30,540 bases of DNA, taken from positions 1 to 30,540 of IMG/VR virus record IMGVR_UViG_3300048587_000703; one strand, written 5' to 3'. This DNA comes from a virus. The translations under genes were made by a program, and so were the position numbers. The notes beneath the pieces were generated by a model. That model was given only the letters and a program-made list of their open reading frames with translations, searched no databases and was not told where the DNA came from. Numbering within the stretch: the first letter of the stretch is position 1; each line of letters starts with the position of its first letter. Below are positions 1 through 7,711 of this stretch, one piece after another.

Positions 1-1478
1 GCATTCTCGTTGTTCTGGATCAGCCGCTCGCGCTCGCGGATGATGTCGTTGATCTCGCGCTCGGCCTCGCGGTCGGGGCGCGGGATGGATGCCACGCGCC
101 GGGTGGTGCCCTCGATGCGGCGCAGTGCCTCGTCGCGTTCCCGGAGGGCGAGCGTCTCCAGCTGGGTCCGATCGGCCGCGGTGATGCCGCCCGCGGCCTC
201 GGCCTCGCGCAGGCGACGGACGCGGTCCTCGTATTCGCTGTTGATGCGAAAGCGGTCGTCGAGCGCCTTGCGCAGTTCCTCGGCATCGGCGGCGGTCCGG
301 CGGCGACGGGCCTCGGCGGCCTGGCCAGCCGCGGCCTCCTGCTCGGTGCGTTGGCGCTCACCGGCGGCTGCCTCGCCGCGGGTGATCTCCTCCTGGAGTT
401 CCGCATACTGGCGGCGCAGTTCCTCCAGCCGGGCGGTGCGATCGACGCCGGCCTGCTGCTGAGCCGTGCCGACCAGCCCGCCCTGGATGCTGCCGCGGCG
501 CGGCTGGGAGCGGAGGCTGTCGCGACCGTCGTTCTCCGCCTCGAGGCGGGCGATCTGGGCGCGCAGTGCCTCCGCCTGGGCGCGGCGGTCGGCCTCCTGC
601 TCGCTGGGCAGCAGCAGGCCCGAGCCGCGGCGCACGCCATCCAGCACGCGGGCGGCGCCGGACAGCGCACGCGCCAGGGCGTTGGACAGGCCGATGGCCT
701 GGTCGAGCCGGGCGAGGAACTGGTCGGCGGCGGCGGTGAGCTGGCCGAAGGCGCGGCCGACGGAGAGCGGCGCGCGCTCGAATTCGCCATTCAGCCGCTC
801 GACGGCGCGCAGCAGCGCCGGGAAGACCGTGTCGGCGGTGAGCTTGCCCTCGGAGCCGAGCTTGCGGAGCTCGCCGATGGAGACGCCGAGCTCGCGCGCC
901 AGCGCCTGCGCCAGGGTGGGCAGGCCTTCGAGGATGGACCGCAGCTCATCGCCCTGCAAGGTGCCGGAGGCCAGCGCCTGGGCGAGCTGCTGCGTGCTGG
1001 AGGCGATCTCCTGCTGGCTGGCGCCGGACGCGATGGCGATGCGCTGCAGCCCGCCGACCAGGGTGGCGACCTGGTCGGAGGTGGCGCCGATCTCCCGCGC
1101 GGCGATCGAGAAGCGGGCGAAGGCGTCGACGCTCTCGCGCACCGCGACGCCGGTCTGCAGGCTATCGCGGTACAGCCGGTCGTAGATCTCGCCTGCACGC
1201 TCGACGGAGCCCAGCGCGGTGTTGAGCCGGCCCATGGACTGGGTGAGCGCGTCGCCGGCGACGACCACTGCGCGCAGGCCTGCGGCGAGGCCCGCGATCT
1301 GCACGCCGCGCACGGCGACGTCGAGCAGGTCGAGGGCGCGGGAGGCACGATCGGCGCCGCCCTGGATGCGCTCCAGGCTGCGCTGGCCGGTCTCGCCGAC
1401 CTCGCGCAGCTCCTGCTTGACCCGGGCGGCATCGTCCAGCGACAGCCGGACCGAGACGCGGCGCGTGCTATCCGCCAT
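1..1478 (-). CDS. Tape measure protein, N-terminal part (runs off the left edge)
   Basis: The frame is open from ATG at 1478 to the window edge, giving 492 residues without a stop. AGGAGG lies about 8 nt before the start. Tape measure proteins span the tail lumen, set tail length and are ejected with the DNA. Residues about 60-210 carry the conserved tape-measure N-terminal domain: a region ending in LQGDELRSILEGLPTLAQ followed by LGVSIGELRKLGSEGKL is characteristic. After that come Ala/Arg/Glu-rich stretches, probably long coiled coil (for example around AEELRKALDDRFRI and RERLIQNNEN at the edge). The gene follows the tail assembly chaperone and its frameshift extension (stop at 1508), the normal order in siphovirus tail modules. 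The C-terminal part lies outside the window. Confidence 0.9.
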   Translation of the reverse strand, partial: MADSTRRVSVRLSLDDAARVKQELREVGETGQRSLERIQGGADRASRALDLLDVAVRGVQIAGLAAGLRAVVVAGDALTQSMGRLNTALGSVERAGEIYDRLYRDSLQTGVAVRESVDAFARFSIAAREIGATSDQVATLVGGLQRIAIASGASQQEIASSTQQLAQALASGTLQGDELRSILEGLPTLAQALARELGVSIGELRKLGSEGKLTADTVFPALLRAVERLNGEFERAPLSVGRAFGQLTAAADQFLARLDQAIGLSNALARALSGAARVLDGVRRGSGLLLPSEQEADRRAQAEALRAQIARLEAENDGRDSLRSQPRRGSIQGGLVGTAQQQAGVDRTARLEELRRQYAELQEEITRGEAAAGERQRTEQEAAAGQAAEARRRRTAADAEELRKALDDRFRINSEYEDRVRRLREAEAAGGITAADRTQLETLALRERDEALRRIEGTTRRVASIPRPDREAEREINDIIRERERLIQNNEN

Positions 1479-1507
1479 GCGTCACGCCTCCTGCGTCGGT
1501 GGGATGG

Positions 1508-1831
1508 TCAGGGTCCGGGGGGATCAGTGCGGCGCGCGGCGCTGCCGGCCGCGAGGCCCATGCGCATGGCGAGCAGCAGTTCGGCTGCGGCCCAGCCGGA
1601 AGCACCCATCTCGCGGGCGGTGGAGAGCGCGGCCGGCATGTCGAGGTCGAGGCCGGTCATCGTCGCCGTGGCGCAGGTGGTGCCCGCGGTCCAGACGGCG
1701 GCACCCTCAACGCTGGCGGGAGCGTGGGCGGCGTAGGGGCAGGCCATGCCGCAGTCGCGGTCCAGGGCGGCACAGCCGCGGCAGTAGTCAGGGCCCTGGC
1801 CGAAATGCCATTCGGCCCGGGCCCTTAGCCG
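1508..1831 (-). CDS. Tail assembly chaperone frameshift extension (T-like part of a G-GT fusion)
   Basis: This frame opens inside the end of the tail chaperone gene and continues 107 codons to TGA at 1508. It has no ribosome site and no plausible start near its beginning; the only in-frame ATG (1747) follows GACTGCGGC, which is not a Shine-Dalgarno sequence. It lies in the -1 frame relative to the chaperone, entered exactly at the slippery heptamer at 1837-1831. The predicted fusion is about 231 residues (124 plus 107). The extension begins RLRARAEWHFGQGPDYCRGC and holds four close cysteines (CxxC then CxxxC), possibly metal binding, then a small helical region ending ARRTDPPGP. By analogy with lambda gpGT it would help load the tail tube protein onto the tape measure protein encoded next. 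An independently started 79-residue protein from 1747 is the alternative, but less likely. Confidence 0.7.
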   Translation of the reverse strand, partial: RLRARAEWHFGQGPDYCRGCAALDRDCGMACPYAAHAPASVEGAAVWTAGTTCATATMTGLDLDMPAALSTAREMGASGWAAAELLLAMRMGLAAGSAARRTDPPGP

Positions 1832-1837
1832 TTTCCC
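1791..1837 (-). promoter_or_regulatory. Programmed -1 ribosomal frameshift signal
   Basis: On the minus strand the chaperone frame reads GAG GGA AAC GGC TAA, containing the slippery heptamer G GGA AAC (1837-1831). A 6-nt spacer GGCTAA (1830-1825) contains the zero-frame stop. A hairpin follows at 1824-1791: GGGCCC, G, GGCCGAA, loop TGGCAT, TTCGGCC, A, GGGCCC. That is 13 base pairs with one G-A mismatch and a 6-nt loop. Heptamer, 5-9 nt spacer and stable downstream structure are the three classical parts of a -1 frameshift site, and lambda G/GT uses the related G GGA AAG. The -1 frame stays open to 1508. Confidence 0.82.
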
Positions 1838-2202
1838 TCCAGGGCCACGGCGGCAACCGGGCCGGTGGCGCGGTCCCAGAAGGCGGCGGCCATCTCGTCG
1901 ATGTCCATGAGCCGCTCGACGGCCTCGGGGGAGAGCGGCAGCGGCACCCCGGCGGCGTCGCCGACGCCCTCCCAGGCGGTGACGGCGTGACGGGCGAGCG
2001 CCTTGACGAGGAAAGCGAAGGCGAGGCCGCGCGCCATGTCGGGGTCGAGGTCGGCCTCGGCAGCACGCAGCGCGCCGAGGCGGCGCGCGGATCCGGCCTG
2101 GGCGGCGGCCATGACGGCGGTGGTCACGGGGCGGATTTCCACGCGGACGCCGCGCGGCAGGTCAAGCCAGTACGGCTCGACCGGGAGGTCGAGAGTGAGC
2201 AT
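1825..2202 (-). CDS. Tail assembly chaperone (gpG-like)
   Basis: This is a 125-residue protein starting MLTLDLPVEPYWLDLP. ATG at 2202 is preceded by GGAGAA at about 6 nt, so I chose it over longer in-frame extensions reaching 2466. It contains an Ala/Leu-rich helical body (RRLGALRAAEAD, RGLAFAFLVKALA) and ends VAALEGNG-like at the frameshift signal. Size, composition and position directly upstream of the tape measure gene match tail assembly chaperones, which bind the tape measure protein while the tail tube polymerises. The tail tube gene would normally be immediate upstream; here 3 kb carrying a plus-strand SIR2 gene intervenes, so tail transcription must cross that insert or restart in 2203-2542. 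Family assignment rests on context plus the frameshift signal more than on residue motifs. Confidence 0.75.
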   Translation of the reverse strand: MLTLDLPVEPYWLDLPRGVRVEIRPVTTAVMAAAQAGSARRLGALRAAEADLDPDMARGLAFAFLVKALARHAVTAWEGVGDAAGVPLPLSPEAVERLMDIDEMAAAFWDRATGPVAAVALEGNG

Positions 2203-2542
2203 GTGGTTCTCCGTTTGCGTGATATTGGCCGAGACAGCCGCTGCACGAAGCGATAGCGGCGAGCACAGAGGCCCGAGTTGCGAATCAACACGGTCCGCAT
2301 CCGTGTGGAGATCAGTGTTATCGCCCAGGAGAGGGGAAGAGGTCCGCGTTCGACCCAGAGCGGACCTTGGCAGTCTGTGGCGCAAGGCCCGGCCTTGGCC
2401 GCGTGGAGCGGGCTGTCTGCTTCCGGGACTGACGGGAGCAAAATCGTGCTCCATGCTCCTGGGCACGGCCTATCCCAGAAGATACGATGGAAATTCTGGC
2501 GCATCTGCTGCCAACCTGCTTGCGCAAGCCTCGGAGGCTCCA
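2203..2542. other. Divergent intergenic region with two hairpins, upstream of the SIR2 gene
   Basis: This 340-bp stretch separates the minus-strand chaperone start from the plus-strand SIR2 start. I see no credible gene in it; the open frames here lack ribosome sites and coding-like composition. It holds a perfect 6-bp hairpin (ACACGG at 2288-2293, 7-nt loop, CCGTGT at 2301-2306) and a perfect 8-bp inverted repeat (AGGTCCGC at 2340-2347, 12-nt loop, GCGGACCT at 2360-2367). The second resembles dispersed extragenic palindromes, which is an impression from memory and not a database match. The SIR2 promoter must lie here, but no clear -35/-10 pair is visible; TACGAT at 2483-2488 is a weak -10 possibility. 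Confidence 0.5.
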
Positions 2543-5017
2543 ATGCTGCCCGACATAAAAAACGCCTACCTGACTGGACGGCTAATGCTCCTGCTCGGCG
2601 CCGGCGCGTCTCACGGATCACACGATTCCGATAATCTTGAATTGCCTATGGGAGATGAACTTGCCAACGAACTCGCTGGATTTATGGGTTGGCCCTACAA
2701 CGGGGAGCCCCTCGGCGCTGTCTACTCGGCAATTAACGCGATTGATTCTGCGCGACTTCAAGCGTTCTTGAGAAAGCGACTGACCAACACAAAACCATCA
2801 CCGGAGCTCCAAGCGATCGCGTCATTCCCATGGGCGCGTATTTTTACATTGAACATAGATGACTGCACCGAAACCGCGCTTCGGAAATCAAAAGCACAAA
2901 GCGTTCAGATCTTCGCTCGCAATTCACCACTCGAAGAAATTGACCCGATTTTTGGGTCTGTTCAGCTCATAAAGCTGAATGGATCAGCCGATCGTCCAGA
3001 GGATGGCTTTATCTTTTCACCACAGGAGTACGGAGAAGGATCAAATCGACTTCCTGTCTGGTATCGTGAGCTAGGCCAGAACCACAGTAACTACACATTT
3101 CTTTTCGTCGGTAGCAAGCTAAACGAACCACTGTTCCAGCATGCCATGGCTGAGATGCGTTCGGTCCTCAAAAGAGCTCCCCTGCGTGGATATGTAATAA
3201 CTCCTTCTGCAAGCGAAATAGAGAAATATCATCTCAATAGCTTCAACCTCCTTCACGTGCCTGGCACACTCAAAAACTTCGCGGAATGGCTCGCGCACGA
3301 AATGCCTAAACCCCCAAGCGGATGGGATCTTGCTACCGCTCGGCGTCCTGAGCTACGGAATTTGCATAGAGCCTTAACCGACTTGCAAAAACGCGCATTG
3401 AACAGCGTTACACTCGTAAGTGCCGATAATCTTCCTCGCTCCAAAGCGGACAACACCTTGGGCGCGATTCGCGAGTTTTATAAGGGCTTCAAACCTCAAT
3501 GGACCGACATCCTCGATGGCGTTCCCGCCGAACTCGGGTTCATCACGGATTTCTCGAAGCTCGTCGAGGTTCACGAACGTAAAAAATGTATTGCGCTGGT
3601 CGGCCCTGCTGGCTCTGGCAAGACCACCACTTTGATGGTTGCTGCGCTCCATATCAGCAAAGCCTCGAACATACCCGTCTACTTTCTACGGGAGGCGGTC
3701 AGCGATCTTAAAGAAGTTGTTGTCGCTTTAGAGCAGATCAACAATTCTGCATTTTACCTGTTCATTGACAAGCTTGAGGGTATGCACAATGAGGTTGCCG
3801 AATTACTTGCATCATCACAAACACGACACATCTGCATCGTGGCTTCGGAGAGGCTCAACATCTGGAACAGGCGGGTAAAAGCGATTGTTGAGCCATGCGT
3901 TTCCAAGACGTTCGTCGTTGAGAAGATACGCAAACCGGATGTGAGCGATATACTTGCAAAGCTGGAAAAGTTCGGACCCTGGACACGCCTGCAACCGATG
4001 ACATCCGAGCAGCGCGTCAAAGAAATTTTTAACAAGGCTGACCGGCAATTGCTTATCGGTCTAATGGAGGCAACCACAGGTCTCGGATTCACGCAAATCA
4101 TTGCCAGAGACTTTAAAAATGTAGGTGACGATCGCCACAAAATGTTTCTTGTTATTGTTGGTCTTGCAAGCATTCATAGGTCAACGCTGAGTTCGCAAAT
4201 TGTGGGATCAGCCCTCTCGAATCTGAGTATTGCAGAAGATGTAAATATGATGTCGCGCGATACGGAGGGTATTATTGTAACAAATTCGGGGAAGTATTCC
4301 GCGCGTCACCCGGTCTATGTTCGAGAGCTTTTCGAGAAGATTGTTCCTATAGATATGATTAGGAATTGTTTGATCGCTGTCTTAGAGGCATTTTCCGACT
4401 ACGAAACTCCAGTAATCAAAAATGTTGGGAAGGCGGACGGTGTAGTTTTTAAATCAATTATAAATCATCGATTCGCCAAAGAGATAATGCGCGGTGACGA
4501 AGAGAAGACTTTGTCGATTTATAAGGCCTTCGAGACCAAATTTCATATCGATGGGTTGTACTGGCTGCAGTACGGCTTGGCGCTACGCGATTTCGGGAAG
4601 CAACGTGAGGCACTAGAAAAATTAAAGACGGCGCGAGACGCGTTTGTTTCACCTCAAATCGAGCACGCCTATGCGCAGCAGCTGATGATCATCGCTTCTT
4701 CGTCGCAAAGCTGGGACGATGCGGAACCGCTGCTGAGGGAAGCAATAGACGCGCTACGCGAGCTTAACCGAATCGCGAATACGACTGACAGCTATCCCAT
4801 CGTGACGCTCGCAGAGGGACACATCTCGGTTCGCTTGAAATTTTTCGGCGTTGAGGGTGCTAAAATCATAGCACAGCAGTACGCTAATGAGTTGCTCGCC
4901 GCACACAAAAAATACCCCAGCGCCCGCCTTGAGGATGCAGTAAAAAACGTCGTTATTTTCGCAACTAACGGCACTTGGAAGGATTCCTTTGGGACAAGTT
5001 ATCAGGATGGTAAATGA
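2543..5017 (+). CDS. SIR2-like + P-loop NTPase (STAND-type) defence protein
   Basis: This 824-residue protein starts at ATG 2543, 5 nt after GGAGG. Residues 1-250 form a SIR2-like domain: nucleotide motif LLLGAGASHGS (16-26), FTLNIDD (101-107), IKLNGSADRPEDGF (143-156) and FLFVGSKLNEP (186-196). Residues about 330-600 form a P-loop NTPase with Walker A GPAGSGKTTT (354-363) and Walker B FYLFIDKLEG (404-413). Residues about 650-790 are helical and TPR-like (paired segments around YGLALRDFGKQREALEKLKTA). Known relatives (Avs5, DSR1/2 and other defence sirtuins) sense phage proteins and deplete NAD+, aborting infection. Oddities: it lies opposite to and inside the tail operon, is clearly AT-richer with different codon use than its neighbours, and has Asn148 where SIR2 proteins usually show LHG. 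The defence role is inferred from domain layout; exact family is unproven. Confidence 0.85.
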   Translation: MLPDIKNAYLTGRLMLLLGAGASHGSHDSDNLELPMGDELANELAGFMGWPYNGEPLGAVYSAINAIDSARLQAFLRKRLTNTKPSPELQAIASFPWARIFTLNIDDCTETALRKSKAQSVQIFARNSPLEEIDPIFGSVQLIKLNGSADRPEDGFIFSPQEYGEGSNRLPVWYRELGQNHSNYTFLFVGSKLNEPLFQHAMAEMRSVLKRAPLRGYVITPSASEIEKYHLNSFNLLHVPGTLKNFAEWLAHEMPKPPSGWDLATARRPELRNLHRALTDLQKRALNSVTLVSADNLPRSKADNTLGAIREFYKGFKPQWTDILDGVPAELGFITDFSKLVEVHERKKCIALVGPAGSGKTTTLMVAALHISKASNIPVYFLREAVSDLKEVVVALEQINNSAFYLFIDKLEGMHNEVAELLASSQTRHICIVASERLNIWNRRVKAIVEPCVSKTFVVEKIRKPDVSDILAKLEKFGPWTRLQPMTSEQRVKEIFNKADRQLLIGLMEATTGLGFTQIIARDFKNVGDDRHKMFLVIVGLASIHRSTLSSQIVGSALSNLSIAEDVNMMSRDTEGIIVTNSGKYSARHPVYVRELFEKIVPIDMIRNCLIAVLEAFSDYETPVIKNVGKADGVVFKSIINHRFAKEIMRGDEEKTLSIYKAFETKFHIDGLYWLQYGLALRDFGKQREALEKLKTARDAFVSPQIEHAYAQQLMIIASSSQSWDDAEPLLREAIDALRELNRIANTTDSYPIVTLAEGHISVRLKFFGVEGAKIIAQQYANELLAAHKKYPSARLEDAVKNVVIFATNGTWKDSFGTSYQDGK

Positions 5018-5109
5018 AAAATCTTTATGTCCATATTCTCTCACTGCACTAAGATGTTTGCAGCAATTTTTATAATTGGTACAAAGTAGGTGCTCTCTAT
5101 GATAGGGAT

Positions 5110-5131
5110 TGGTATTGGCGTCGGAATACCA
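5110..5131 (+). terminator. Possible terminator after the SIR2 gene
   Basis: TGGTATT (5110-5116), an 8-nt loop and AATACCA (5125-5131) form a perfect 7-bp stem about 93 bp after the SIR2 stop, followed by GTTTTGG. The stem is short and AT-rich and the T-run is brief, so this is only a candidate. The rest of 5018-5218 is AT-rich, holds no gene I can support, and ends at the tail tube stop codon. Confidence 0.3.
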
Positions 5132-5218
5132 GTTTTGGTGCCAATTGAACCTAGGGGTATCCTATGTTTTACAGTTCCTTTTTCGCCCAGCGCAGACTCG
5201 CAACGTCAATTACTGTGC

Positions 5219-6172
5219 TCACGCATATTCTGTCCCCGCCTGCTGGTTCCGCAGCACAGCGGTCATCATGCGCGTCGCCGTCGCGTTGAACGCGGCCCTG
5301 AAGTCGAAGCTCGCCTCCACCCCGGCCGGCCCTTCGATCGGCGTCTTGGCCAACGCCAGATAGACCTCGTGCAGCGTGATCGTCAGGCTACGGTTGGCAT
5401 CGATGGTGAAGGCCAGCGAGAACTCCGCCGAAGTGCCGCCCTGCGCCTGCGCCAGCAGCGTCGTGTTCTCGAAGCGCACGGTGATCTGGCCCGTGCAGCG
5501 CGCGATGCCTGGATCCACGCCCTCGACGCGGCGGTCGGCGCGGATGGTGCGCACCGCCTCCATGCCATTAGCGTAGGTGAGCCGCGCGCCTGTGACCTGC
5601 GCCAGCGCCACGCTGCTGCGGGTGATGGACCCCTGCGCCTTGTTAAAGGCGGTGTAGGCGGCGCTGGTCGGCGTACCGCCTGACGTTGCGCCGGTACGCA
5701 CCGAACCCTGGCCCAACAGCCCGAAGGTCGCCGTCGCCGCGCCAGTCGGCGTGAAGTCCAGCTCCAACGTGTCGGCGCGCACGCCGGTGCAGACGTCGAA
5801 GGATGGCACGTCAGGGTAGCCGATCTCCATCGCGTTGCTGGGCAGCGACGCCGCGCCCGAGGCGAAGGTGTGGATGAAGTTGGTCGTGCCCGTGGTGGTC
5901 GGCGGGCCGAGCAGCAGCCGCAGCCATTGGCCGATGTTGATCAGATCGACCGGCACCACCGCCTGGCCGGCGACGGTCACCGTGTCGAGGAAGGGCGCGG
6001 CCGGGTCGCGGTTGCTGCCCACGCCGATGACGTCGGCATCGAGCAGCGGCTGCTCGGCGCCGAGATCGCAGGAGAGGAACGGCATGCGCCGCCAGTTGCT
6101 GCCGGGCGCAGTGCCGTAGACGGCTTCGGGCAGCATGAGCAGGCGGCAGTTCGCGCCGATGGCACGGGGCAT
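5219..6172 (-). CDS. Major tail tube protein
   Basis: This 317-residue protein starts MPRAIGANCRLLMLPEAVYG at ATG 6172, with AGGAG about 7 nt upstream. It is rich in Gly, Thr, Ala and beta-type segments, as in tail tube proteins of the Phage_tube family: NFIHTFASG near the middle, TLELDFTPTGAATATFGLLG, and a C-terminal half in which an ITVRFENTT strand is followed by FSLAFTIDANRSLTITL. Tail tube subunits form stacked hexamer rings around the tape measure protein. The position after the tail terminator gene and before the chaperone and tape measure genes supports the call. DSR2-type sirtuins are known to be triggered by a phage tail tube protein, and here a sirtuin gene is the next gene downstream. 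That adjacency may be coincidence. Confidence 0.8.
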   Translation of the reverse strand: MPRAIGANCRLLMLPEAVYGTAPGSNWRRMPFLSCDLGAEQPLLDADVIGVGSNRDPAAPFLDTVTVAGQAVVPVDLINIGQWLRLLLGPPTTTGTTNFIHTFASGAASLPSNAMEIGYPDVPSFDVCTGVRADTLELDFTPTGAATATFGLLGQGSVRTGATSGGTPTSAAYTAFNKAQGSITRSSVALAQVTGARLTYANGMEAVRTIRADRRVEGVDPGIARCTGQITVRFENTTLLAQAQGGTSAEFSLAFTIDANRSLTITLHEVYLALAKTPIEGPAGVEASFDFRAAFNATATRMMTAVLRNQQAGTEYA

Positions 6173-6193
6173 GGGCTTTCTCCTGGACGGGGA

Positions 6194-6640
6194 TCAGGCC
6201 AGCGGCGAGCCGGCGACGGTGAACCAGAGGGTGATGAGCATGGCGGCGGCGCGGGCCGCGGCAGCGCCCTCGAACTCGACATCCTCGAAGGACGCGCTGC
6301 CGGGCTGCGCCCATTCCACCGCCCCGCCGAGGCTGCGGTTGGCGGCGATGGCCGTGGCGACATCCAACAGCAGCGCATCAAGCAGGGCGTTGCGCGCGGC
6401 GGGCGTGGCGCCGGCGACGGTGATCTCGACCTCGGCACGATGCTCGATCTGCCAGGCGAGCGGGGAGAGGATCGGCGTCTCCTCCACCGTCTCGCCATCG
6501 CGGACCACGACCAGCCCACCGGGAGGAATGCGCTGCGGTATGGTCTCGCCGCGCAGCACAAGCGGCGTCGGGTTCCGAACGGCGAGCGACGTGACCAGCC
6601 GGCTGTGCAGCGCCGCGATCGCGGTCTCGCGCATGCTCAC
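6194..6640 (-). CDS. Tail terminator / minor tail protein (gpU-like)
   Basis: GTG at 6640 gives a 148-residue protein beginning VSMRETAIAALHSRLVTSL. GGGAGG lies 8 nt before this GTG but 14 nt before the in-frame ATG at 6634, so GTG is preferred. The start overlaps the stop of the upstream DUF6441 gene. Sequence features: an N-terminal helix, a polar segment with PQRIPPGGLVVVRDGE, strands around HRAEVEITVAG, a helix RNALLDALLLDVATAIAAN, and a C-terminal strand segment ending LWFTVAGSPLA. This fold order fits the tail terminator family, which caps the tail tube and joins it to the head connector. The next gene is the tail tube gene. No catalytic motif is expected. Confidence 0.65.
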   Translation of the reverse strand: MSMRETAIAALHSRLVTSLAVRNPTPLVLRGETIPQRIPPGGLVVVRDGETVEETPILSPLAWQIEHRAEVEITVAGATPAARNALLDALLLDVATAIAANRSLGGAVEWAQPGSASFEDVEFEGAAAARAAAMLITLWFTVAGSPLA

Positions 6641-7380
6641 GGCGTCACCCTCCCGCTCTCGCGTTCCCAGGCGGCCACGAAGCGCCCTGGCAGGCGGCGC
6701 AACCCGCGCTCCGCCGCGCCGCGCACATCGAGCCGCTTGGCGAGCTTCACCTGGGGCAGCAGCAGGAACATCGGCACCATTCCCTGCTCCAGCAGGCCGC
6801 GCGCCCAGGCCTCGCGGCCCTTGCGGTTGGCCGTGCCGACCTCGGTCACACCACCTGCTACCAGTCGCGTCCGGCGGCGCCGCCCGGTCTGCTCGCCCTG
6901 GCGCAACGGCAGGCACCACACGAAGCCGCGGCCCGATTTGAACGGTCGGAGGAAAGCCTGGCCGGAGGCGACCATCTGCGCGGGCGTCACGCGCAGCCCG
7001 TCGAACGCATGCGTTCGACCACCACGCCCCCGACGCCCCCGCGCCGCATTGAAGCCGGTCGGGATGGCCAGGAACTTCCGGCCACCCTTGGCGCGGATCA
7101 GCGCACCGCGCTCGAAGGCGTCGATGACGTTCGGCACCTTGGTGAACACCAGCCCCGCCGGCCGCAGCGACTGACCCGTCCGCGGGAAGATCATCGACCG
7201 CCAGGCATTGGCGATGCCCCGTGCATTGCCCGAGAACGCCGTTGTCACCTGCTTGCGCAGCTCGGCCTTCACCTGATCGGTCTCGCCGCGAATGGCGGTC
7301 ATCGCGGCGCGCTCGCCGGCGCGCACCTCGGCCGCGAGCATCTGGCGCAGATCGCCGACGATGTGGGCAGCGAGCCTCAC
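6637..7380 (-). CDS. DUF6441 family phage morphogenesis protein
   Basis: GTG at 7380 gives 247 residues beginning VRLAAHIVGDLRQMLAAEV. The start overlaps the holin-like gene stop as GTGA. Longer in-frame extensions to 7584 would run through the holin gene and are not credible. Recognisable features are ANAWRSMIFP, a Lys/Arg/Gly-rich middle containing RGRRGRGGRTHAFDG, and a C-terminal basic helix region. DUF6441 proteins occur in head-tail completion modules in proteobacterial phages; their exact role is unknown, and a gp10-like tail-completion role is the usual guess from position. Here the gene lies between head-tail joining/holin and tail terminator genes, which agrees. Confidence 0.65.
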   Translation of the reverse strand: MRLAAHIVGDLRQMLAAEVRAGERAAMTAIRGETDQVKAELRKQVTTAFSGNARGIANAWRSMIFPRTGQSLRPAGLVFTKVPNVIDAFERGALIRAKGGRKFLAIPTGFNAARGRRGRGGRTHAFDGLRVTPAQMVASGQAFLRPFKSGRGFVWCLPLRQGEQTGRRRRTRLVAGGVTEVGTANRKGREAWARGLLEQGMVPMFLLLPQVKLAKRLDVRGAAERGLRRLPGRFVAAWERESGRVTP

Positions 7381-7700
7381 GGCGTCCCGCCGTCGCCAGG
7401 CGGCAGGCCGGTGCGATGGCGGATGATGGCGACGGCGAGATCGTGCAGTGCCGCCTGGCCGAGATAGCCGAACACGAAAGCGAACAGGAACCGCCCGTAT
7501 TCGTTGAACTCGAGGAAGCCGGCGAGCGCGTAGCCGGCGCTGCCGACCAGCGCAGCGGAGGGCACCTCCCAAGCGAGGCACCAACCGAAGCGGCGACGCT
7601 CCGGATTGTTCCAGCGCACAAAGCCGCCGGCGAGGCCGGCGGCGGCCCCGAGTAGCAGGTCGCGCAGGATCTCCAGCAGGGTGAGGGCGTTCTGCGGCAT
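7377..7700 (-). CDS. Holin-like small membrane protein
   Basis: ATG at 7700 with AGGAG about 8 nt upstream gives 107 residues, MPQNALTLLEILRDLLLGAA onward. Three hydrophobic segments are visible: about residues 9-27 (LEILRDLLLGAAAGLAGG), 38-60 (around WEVPSAALVGSAGYALAGFL) and 66-90 (FLFAFVFGYLGQAALHDLAV). A polar, charged tail HRTGLPPGDGGTP follows. Size, three membrane spans and closeness to spanin and hydrolase genes suggest a class I holin that times lysis by permeabilising the inner membrane. It is separated from the spanins by the head-tail joining gene, which is unusual. A structural membrane protein of other function is possible. Confidence 0.6.
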   Translation of the reverse strand: MPQNALTLLEILRDLLLGAAAGLAGGFVRWNNPERRRFGWCLAWEVPSAALVGSAGYALAGFLEFNEYGRFLFAFVFGYLGQAALHDLAVAIIRHRTGLPPGDGGTP

Positions 7701-7711
7701 GAGGGGAGCTC

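Noticed and set aside
351-1736. Long plus-strand open frame opposite the tape measure gene
   Set aside because: GC-rich antisense shadow. The minus-strand tape measure frame has a ribosome site, a recognised domain and no stop.
2003-2542. In-frame upstream extension of the SIR2 gene
   Set aside because: The first 180 codons run antisense through the tail chaperone gene and gene-free DNA; the GGAGG-supported ATG at 2543 starts the recognised domain.
5090-5683. Plus-strand frame beginning MLSMIGIGIGVGIP
   Set aside because: No ribosome site; most of it is antisense to the tail tube gene.
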